From the NCBI GenBank assembly GCA_030656575.1, contig JAUSPO010000054.1, positions 1 through 45,932 on the forward strand: a stretch of 45,932 bases of DNA, read 5' to 3'. Below, piece by piece: positions 41,733-45,932 of this stretch. How positions within the stretch are numbered: position 1 is the stretch's first letter; the number at the start of each line of letters is the position of its first letter. The notes beneath the pieces were generated by a model. That model made no database searches, was not told where the DNA came from, and saw nothing but the letters and a program-made list of their open reading frames with translations. This DNA comes from Bacillota bacterium (GTDB lineage: Bacteria; Bacillota; Dethiobacteria; DTU022; UBA8154). A program made the position numbers and the translations under genes.

Positions 41733-41870
41733 TATGGGCTAGTTTACCAGATAACAGATATGGCCCTGGCCGTAGAAGATGTGGCATATATGGCTCATCT
41801 GGGCGGGCTCGCTTTCGGCTTGCTGGCAGGCTGGTTGGGCTATGGTCCACCTCAACGGCCCTTTAGTTAG
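41733..41870 (+). pseudogene. C-terminal remnant of a rhomboid protease
   Basis: The plus frame reads YGLVYQITDMALAVEDVAYM, AHLGGLAFGLLAGWLGYGPP and stops at 41870. AHLGGLAFGLLAGW is the last catalytic membrane helix of rhomboid intramembrane proteases, with the active-site His in AHxGG. A stop stands just upstream and there is no start or serine helix (GxSG), so more than two thirds of the gene is lost. The sequence of 41578-41732 is AT-rich without further recognisable parts. Confidence 0.8.
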
Positions 41871-41911
41871 TGGAAAGCAGTAAAATAGAGGCCTAAAAAG
41901 GAGATGGATAT

Positions 41912-42949
41912 ATGGATAATAAGCAAGAAAGAAAGATTCTGGCTATAGATATTGGAGGAGGTACCCAGGATATTATTCTCTACGAAGAAGGGAAAACCCC
42001 GGAAAATTTTATCCAACTTGTACTTCCTTCACCCACTGTCATTACAGCATCAAAAATAATAAAAGTAACAGAAGCTGGAAAAGGATTGCACCTTTCCGGG
42101 ACAATTATGGGCGGAGGGAGCTGCGTAGCTGCTATAAAAGAACATCTAAACGCCGGTCTTCCCGTTACTGCCGAAGAAGAAGCAGCCAAAACAATTAAAG
42201 ACGATCTTGATAAAGTTAGGAAATTGGGAATTAAAATAACAGACTCTCCTCCTCACGGGTTTCAGGTTGTTGAAATGAAAGACGTAGATTTAAAAACACT
42301 GGGACATATTCTGGACTTTTATTACGTTGAGCTGCCCCGGGAAGTAGCTGTGGCTGTCCAGGACCACGGGGAAGCCCCTCCCGGCAAGAGCAACCGTGAT
42401 GTTCGCTTCCAACACTGGAGAAATTTTATTCAGGGAGGGGGAAAGGTTGCTGACCTGGCCTATTTGACACCTCCAGATTATTTGACCAGGATGAAGGCTG
42501 TGCAAAAAACAGTACCTGCCGCCCTGGTTATGGATACCTGCTCCGCTGCTGTTTGGGGATCTTTTGCTGATGAAGTTATAAAAAATAGCCTGCAAAAAGG
42601 GGTTGTATTAGTTAATATCGGCAACCAACACACTTTTGCAGCACTCGTAAAAGAGGACAGGATCTTCGGTTTATTTGAACACCATACACGGATGCTCAAT
42701 ACCGACAAACTTAATAAGCTTATTGGAAAGCTATGCCGGAAAGAATTAACACATGAAGAGGTCTTTGACGATAGAGGCCACGGCTGCTATATACACGAAG
42801 AGACTCCTTCAAGTTTTGAGTTTGTTGGTGTCACGGGTCCTAGACGCTCCATGGCACAGGGTCTGGGATTTTATATGGTTAATCCACACGGTGATATGAT
42901 GATGACGGGATGTTTTGGTCTGCTGGAGGCAGCTAAAAATAAAATATAA
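41912..42949 (+). CDS. DUF1786 protein, ASKHA-like
   Basis: 345 residues. ILAIDIGGGTQDIILYEEGK is an ASKHA-type phosphate loop, MGGGSCVAAIKEHLN and VVLVNIGNQHTFAALVKEDR a second one. VMDTCSAAVWGSFAD and GYIHEET-like GCYIHEETPSSFEFVGVTGP with MAQGLGFYMVNPHGDMMMTG CFG are DUF1786 marks. Related proteins have been called pyruvate-formate-lyase-activating-enzyme related, but the sequence has no radical-SAM CxxxCxxC. Function unknown; ATP binding is likely. AAAGGAG lies eight to ten bases before ATG. Confidence 0.88.
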   Translation: MDNKQERKILAIDIGGGTQDIILYEEGKTPENFIQLVLPSPTVITASKIIKVTEAGKGLHLSGTIMGGGSCVAAIKEHLNAGLPVTAEEEAAKTIKDDLDKVRKLGIKITDSPPHGFQVVEMKDVDLKTLGHILDFYYVELPREVAVAVQDHGEAPPGKSNRDVRFQHWRNFIQGGGKVADLAYLTPPDYLTRMKAVQKTVPAALVMDTCSAAVWGSFADEVIKNSLQKGVVLVNIGNQHTFAALVKEDRIFGLFEHHTRMLNTDKLNKLIGKLCRKELTHEEVFDDRGHGCYIHEETPSSFEFVGVTGPRRSMAQGLGFYMVNPHGDMMMTGCFGLLEAAKNKI

Positions 42950-43018
42950 TATTCCTAAAAACTGCATTAAACCAGCTGCTCTGCCCATTTTTTTTGGATA
43001 CCCGAGTTACAAAAGAAT

Positions 43019-43189
43019 TTGGGGTCAGGCAATTCAAGCCTGGGCCCCCAATCTAGCGCTTTACCTGGAAACAAGAAAGAAATGACAAGGGGAAATGACA
43101 AGGGGACGGAAATGACAAGGGGACGGGGTTGTTGTCATAATGACAAGGGTAATGACAAGGGTAATGACAAGGGGACGGGGTTGTTGTCA
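43019..43189. repeat. Hairpin and tandem GACAAGGGG repeats
   Basis: A hairpin TTGGGG-CAGGC/GCCTG-CCCCCAA lies at 43017-43052. From 43081 to 43189 the word AATGACAAGGG recurs six times with insertions of GACGG; two copies of a 27-base unit (43111-43137 and 43163-43189), 52 bases apart, are identical and have TGACAA/TTGTCA inverted ends. This resembles the GGGGACGG family at 11856 and 13624. The remaining bases of 42950-43300 show no gene; an open frame through the repeat is not credible. Confidence 0.7.
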
Positions 43190-43300
43190 GCTTTTAGAAG
43201 ATCATATATCTGGATTGAAGAATTCTGCAAGATATTACTGACTCGATTTTGCGCAGGCAATTCATAGGATGTCAACACCCCGTTACCCCTGTCAACCTCC

Positions 43301-44488
43301 CTAAAAAAGCGGAGGTGACGAAGCAGCCGCACTTTTCTTTTCCAGATGCCTCATCGCCAGTAAAAAACCAAGGCTCAGGAAAGAAAACAGACCGAAAACC
43401 AGAAATACAGCCTGGTATGAATATAGTATCTCCAGGTGTCCTCCGATTAGAGGCGCCAGAGCTCCCAAGCCGCTGTTTAAGGTAAAACCTACAGCTATGG
43501 CAGCGCTTCTGGTTTCTGGCCCGACAATATCAGCTTTCTTGGCAACAAGAGGCGACCTTATGGCCAACACGACAGCTCCGATTAGAACACTTAATATTGC
43601 AGACCAGATCGGGCTTTTTGCCAGGAAAAGCATCAGGCATAAAACCGATACAGCTATCCCCAGAGCAAACAACTGGCGGTTCCTATCCATTATGTCTGAA
43701 AGGTAACCAAAGAGAGACTGTGAAACCAGTGCACTGAAATGGAAGGCCCCTATCAAGAGTCCAGTGGCCGCCGGGGTCCACCCATAACGGTAAGCAAAAA
43801 CCAATGGAATGAAGGTAACTGAACCCAGGTAAATCATCTGGTTTACACCTCCAAAGATGGAAAGCAACAACAGCATGGGATTCAATATTGTTTTTCTCAA
43901 GGCGATACCCATCCCTTTATTTCCCGGATTGAGGTTCCGGAAGCTGTCAAAAGACAGGAGAATCCATAGGCCGCTGAGCAGGCCGGGGATTGCCAGCAGG
44001 GAGAGACCAAGGCGCCAGGTATAGCTAAAAAAACCAATTATTATAGGAACCATGGTGGCACCCATGGTTCCAGACACGTTGTGAATTCCTAGAGCAAAAC
44101 CTTTTTTATCTCCATACTGTTGTGTCATCAAATTCATACTGAATGGATGATAACCGCTGAAACCCAGACCTCCTAAAAAAGCAAAAAACAGCAGCCAGGA
44201 ATAGCTCGTACTCCACCCCCAGCCAAGCATGGCCGCAGATAATACAAACAGGCCTCCCGCCAGGATCTCCCGGGTTCTTCCCGCATAATCACCCCAGATG
44301 GCCACAGGCAGTTGGACAATTGCCGAAGCCGCTGCGAAAACACTGACTAACTGTGTTGCCTGAACGGTTGTAAGACCAAATTCCAATGAAAAAACCAATA
44401 GCAGAGTAGGCAAAACAACAGAGTATCCGTCATTAGCCCAGTGGGAAACCAGTAGTGCAGCAATTTTGCTTACTCTCGACTTAAGCAT
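43301..44488 (-). CDS. MFS transporter, fosmidomycin-resistance-like
   Basis: 395 residues with 12 membrane spans. SHWANDGYSVVLPTLLLVFS is helix 1; GDYAGRTREILAGGLFVLSA the loop 2-3 MFS motif; GFSGYHPFSMNLMTQQYGDK KGFALGIHNVSG the helix 4-5 region, with YHP as in Fsr-type exporters; GYLSDIMDRNRQLFALGIAV the second-half motif. Substrate unknown; exporter of small toxic compounds is likely. AGAGGAGA precedes ATG. It ends next to the repeat block at 43081-43189. Confidence 0.9.
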   Translation of the reverse strand: MLKSRVSKIAALLVSHWANDGYSVVLPTLLLVFSLEFGLTTVQATQLVSVFAAASAIVQLPVAIWGDYAGRTREILAGGLFVLSAAMLGWGWSTSYSWLLFFAFLGGLGFSGYHPFSMNLMTQQYGDKKGFALGIHNVSGTMGATMVPIIIGFFSYTWRLGLSLLAIPGLLSGLWILLSFDSFRNLNPGNKGMGIALRKTILNPMLLLLSIFGGVNQMIYLGSVTFIPLVFAYRYGWTPAATGLLIGAFHFSALVSQSLFGYLSDIMDRNRQLFALGIAVSVLCLMLFLAKSPIWSAILSVLIGAVVLAIRSPLVAKKADIVGPETRSAAIAVGFTLNSGLGALAPLIGGHLEILYSYQAVFLVFGLFSFLSLGFLLAMRHLEKKSAAASSPPLF

Positions 44489-44610
44489 AGCTTAGTCTCC
44501 TCTATCCCGTTTGAATTTAATTTTTGGACTCCTTGTATTATAACTTGTTTTTTTAATATTTTCATCCTTTTTCTGGCGCTTCCACCGGTAATTTAGCTCC
44601 AGTGAACTCG

Positions 44611-44674
44611 TTTCAGCAAGGTTCAAACCCCGCGCTCCGACCAACAAAAAAACGGGGGTTTCCACCCCGTTTTT
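44611..44674 (+). other. tRNA 3'-end remnant plus terminator
   Basis: GGTTCAAACC (44620-44629) resembles a T-loop, and CGCTCCGACCA (44633-44643) is identical to the last 11 bases of tRNA-Pro at 41527-41537. After it AAAAACGGGG/CCCCGTTTTT (44648-44674) is a terminator resembling the one behind tRNA-Pro. No matching 5' acceptor strand is found upstream; ATTTAGCTCCAGTGAACT (44590-44607) may be a decayed D arm. It is a tRNA pseudogene or an attachment-site-like duplication. Confidence 0.6.
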
Positions 44675-44861
44675 CTGGTTAAGACTGCACTCTATCAAAA
44701 TAAGTAAATAAGTTAAGGGACAGGCACCATTTACTTGAATTGCTGCTTTATCTGAGGATAATTACACTTCACGGATGCTGAGTTTTGCCGAAGGGTCATA
44801 ATTACTTGCAAAAAGACGACGTTTTGACTCAAAGGATACTGAAAAAAAAGGAATGACCTAT

Positions 44862-44899
44862 GTTGTAGATGGAGTCATTAGTTGTAGATAGAGTCATTA
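44862..44899. repeat. Tandem 19-base repeat
   Basis: GTTGTAGATGGAGTCATTA is followed at once by GTTGTAGATAGAGTCATTA, one base different. It lies 27 bases downstream of the spoVT stop. Between 44675 and 44861 I see only GGGACAGGCACCATTTACTT (44715-44738), a dispersed repeat of a kind I recall from clostridial genomes, and no gene. Confidence 0.65.
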
Positions 44900-44925
44900 A
44901 CAATTAAATAGCCTTGCTTAAGTTA

Positions 44926-45477
44926 TTATCCCATTTGTCTGGATAGAAAGCCTGATGCTGTCTCGACTAGCTTGAGCTCTAAGTCCCCAAGTTTAACATC
45001 TCTATCTTTTGTCCCCATGATAACTGCCCCAATAACTTCCCCATCACTGATTATAGGAGCTATAGCTTCTGAAACGAACTTTGAAGCATTCTCCTCGCTC
45101 TCATTTTTATAATATTCATGCTGCCTGGTGTCATGGATGAGCACGCTCTTACGTGTTTGGATAACCTGTTCCACTGCAGCGCTAAAAGGACGGTTAACAA
45201 ATTCTTTTTCTGGCGCACCAGAGGCCGCAATTACATTATCCCTGTCTGTTATACAAGCAATGTGTCCCATTACCTCATGTAGGGAATCAGCATACGCTCG
45301 TACAAAATTACCCAGTTCCCCGATCGGGGAATATTTTTTTAAAATAACTTCTCCATTATTATCTACAAAAAATTCCAGAGGTTCACGTTCACGAATTTTA
45401 AAATTACGTCTAATTTCTTTGGGAATAACGACTCTGCCCAATTCGTCAATCTTACGAATAATACCCGTTGCTTTCAA
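44926..45477 (-). CDS. spoVT: Stage V sporulation protein T
   Basis: 183 residues. DNA-binding regulator of forespore sigma-G genes. The N-terminus KATGIIRKIDELGRVVIPKE IRRNFKIREREPLEFF is the AbrB-type swapped-hairpin domain. Residues 55-180 are the GAF-like domain (HEVMGHIACITDRDNVIAAS, EAIAPIISDGEVIGAVIMGT). Length is as in Bacillus. The start is TTG 45477, eight to ten bases after GAGGTAAG. A sigma-G-like promoter lies upstream at 45524-45553. Confidence 0.95.
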   Translation of the reverse strand: MKATGIIRKIDELGRVVIPKEIRRNFKIREREPLEFFVDNNGEVILKKYSPIGELGNFVRAYADSLHEVMGHIACITDRDNVIAASGAPEKEFVNRPFSAAVEQVIQTRKSVLIHDTRQHEYYKNESEENASKFVSEAIAPIISDGEVIGAVIMGTKDRDVKLGDLELKLVETASGFLSRQMG

Positions 45478-45523
45478 GGATCACTTACCTCTTTTCCTGT
45501 TTTTCATCGCGTATGTTGTTTTT

Positions 45524-45553
45524 TAGTATTCATATATTTAAAGAATTTTATAC
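45524..45553 (-). promoter_or_regulatory. Sigma-G-like promoter of spoVT
   Basis: On the minus strand GTATA (45553-45549), 18 bases, AATACTA (45530-45524). This is close to the sigma-G consensus (GMATR, 18 bases, CATNMTA; one mismatch in each box) and fits forespore expression of spoVT. Confidence 0.65.
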
Positions 45554-45694
45554 TCGCCAACGTTTGGTAATAACAAGAGAAAAAATTACCAACCCTATAG
45601 CAATGATTTACTCCTATGTGCTTTATAACACTGACCAGACATCCGCAAATCAATAATTTATATTCCCATCTCCCTAATTCTTGAATGTTGCTCA

Positions 45695-45793
45695 CTACCC
45701 TGTTTTATGGTCAAGTGTTTTTGTTATATATGCGGTAACAAGTCCAAAAATAAGCCCTCCTACTAAAATCGAGAGTGCACTCAATGCATCCAT
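45695..45793 (-). CDS. Possible small membrane protein
   Basis: 32 codons, MDALSALSILVGGLIFGLVT then AYITKTLDHKTG, one membrane span with a basic/charged tail. The ribosome-binding site is poor (GCAGG directly before ATG), so this may be chance. It lies upstream of spoVT in the same direction. In 45794-45932 I see nothing else. Confidence 0.35.
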   Translation of the reverse strand: MDALSALSILVGGLIFGLVTAYITKTLDHKTG

Positions 45794-45932
45794 CCTGCAT
45801 TTCGCAAACAACACCTTTCAGCAAAATCCTTGCATTTTTCACTATTAACCTTATTCCTTGCAGCCGCTTAAGAAAGCGAATTAGCTAAAGAATGGGTCAA
45901 CAAATTAAACATGTGAAGATATGATCTTCAAA

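Noticed and set aside
43081-43189. CRISPR array
   Set aside because: Repeat spacing is irregular, units are short, there are no unique spacers of constant length and no cas genes.
43019-43267. Open frame with repeated NDKG residues
   Set aside because: It is a translation of the GACAAGGGG tandem repeat, with no ribosome-binding site near its start.

Overview
The window looks like chromosomal DNA of an endospore-forming, anaerobic, low- to mid-GC Firmicute of class Clostridia. Spore genes support this: a germination protease and SpoVT with a sigma-G-like promoter. Other support comes from FeoAB behind a Fur-type palindrome, a (R)-2-hydroxyacyl-CoA dehydratase activase, a CooT-type nickel protein, strong GGAGG ribosome-binding sites, and frequent TTG or GTG starts. 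No species can be named from the sequence alone.

Layout. 1-5160 is accessory and eroding. It holds a beta-propeller plus coiled-coil protein, a possible coat-like protein, a small TTG-start protein, one intact GT2 glycosyltransferase, and broken remains of a GT-D type transferase, a GT4 transferase and rfbD. 5232-8059 is prenyl chemistry: a YtpB-type terpene synthase faces a long-chain polyprenyl diphosphate synthase, followed by a LolA-like protein. 8373-18404 is housekeeping: CBS protein, NAD(P)HX repair enzyme, polysaccharide deacetylase, DUF456, gpr, a holin-like membrane protein, rpsT, a zinc ribbon, feoB-feoA and holA. 18493-24648 is an alpha-glucan cluster of three different GH57 enzymes and a DUF4912 protein, arranged divergently. 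24677-28206 has a FAH-family hydrolase, an ECF sigma/anti-sigma pair with a structured leader, and two copies of a small transposable element. 28207-35382 has glucokinase, hpt, a kinase-nuclease-like fusion, a large structured RNA, two proteins of uncertain role, lysS and greA. 35619-40092 has an acyl-ACP-reductase-like operon, CooT, an XRE regulator and the activase. 40538-45932 has a MazF-type toxin-antitoxin pair, tRNA-Pro(CGG), a rhomboid remnant, DUF1786, an MFS transporter, a tRNA-like scar and spoVT.

Most notable: (1) two MITE-like elements (24677-24821, 27853-28121) with the same GTAACTACTC ends and perfect but different 8-bp target duplications, which points to an IS66-like mobiliser; (2) a 270-nt RNA at 31149-31418 whose consensus promoter places the start on the first base of its closing helix; (3) a nested-helix element of about 217 nt between feoB and a zinc-ribbon gene; (4) a switch-like leader upstream of the ECF sigma gene; (5) a clostridial relative of cyanobacterial acyl-ACP reductase that keeps the catalytic cysteine motif; (6) a cytidylate-kinase-like and PD-(D/E)XK-like fusion beside hpt, whose tail is encoded by a dispersed repeat.

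All functional names rest on reading protein motifs by eye; no database search was run.
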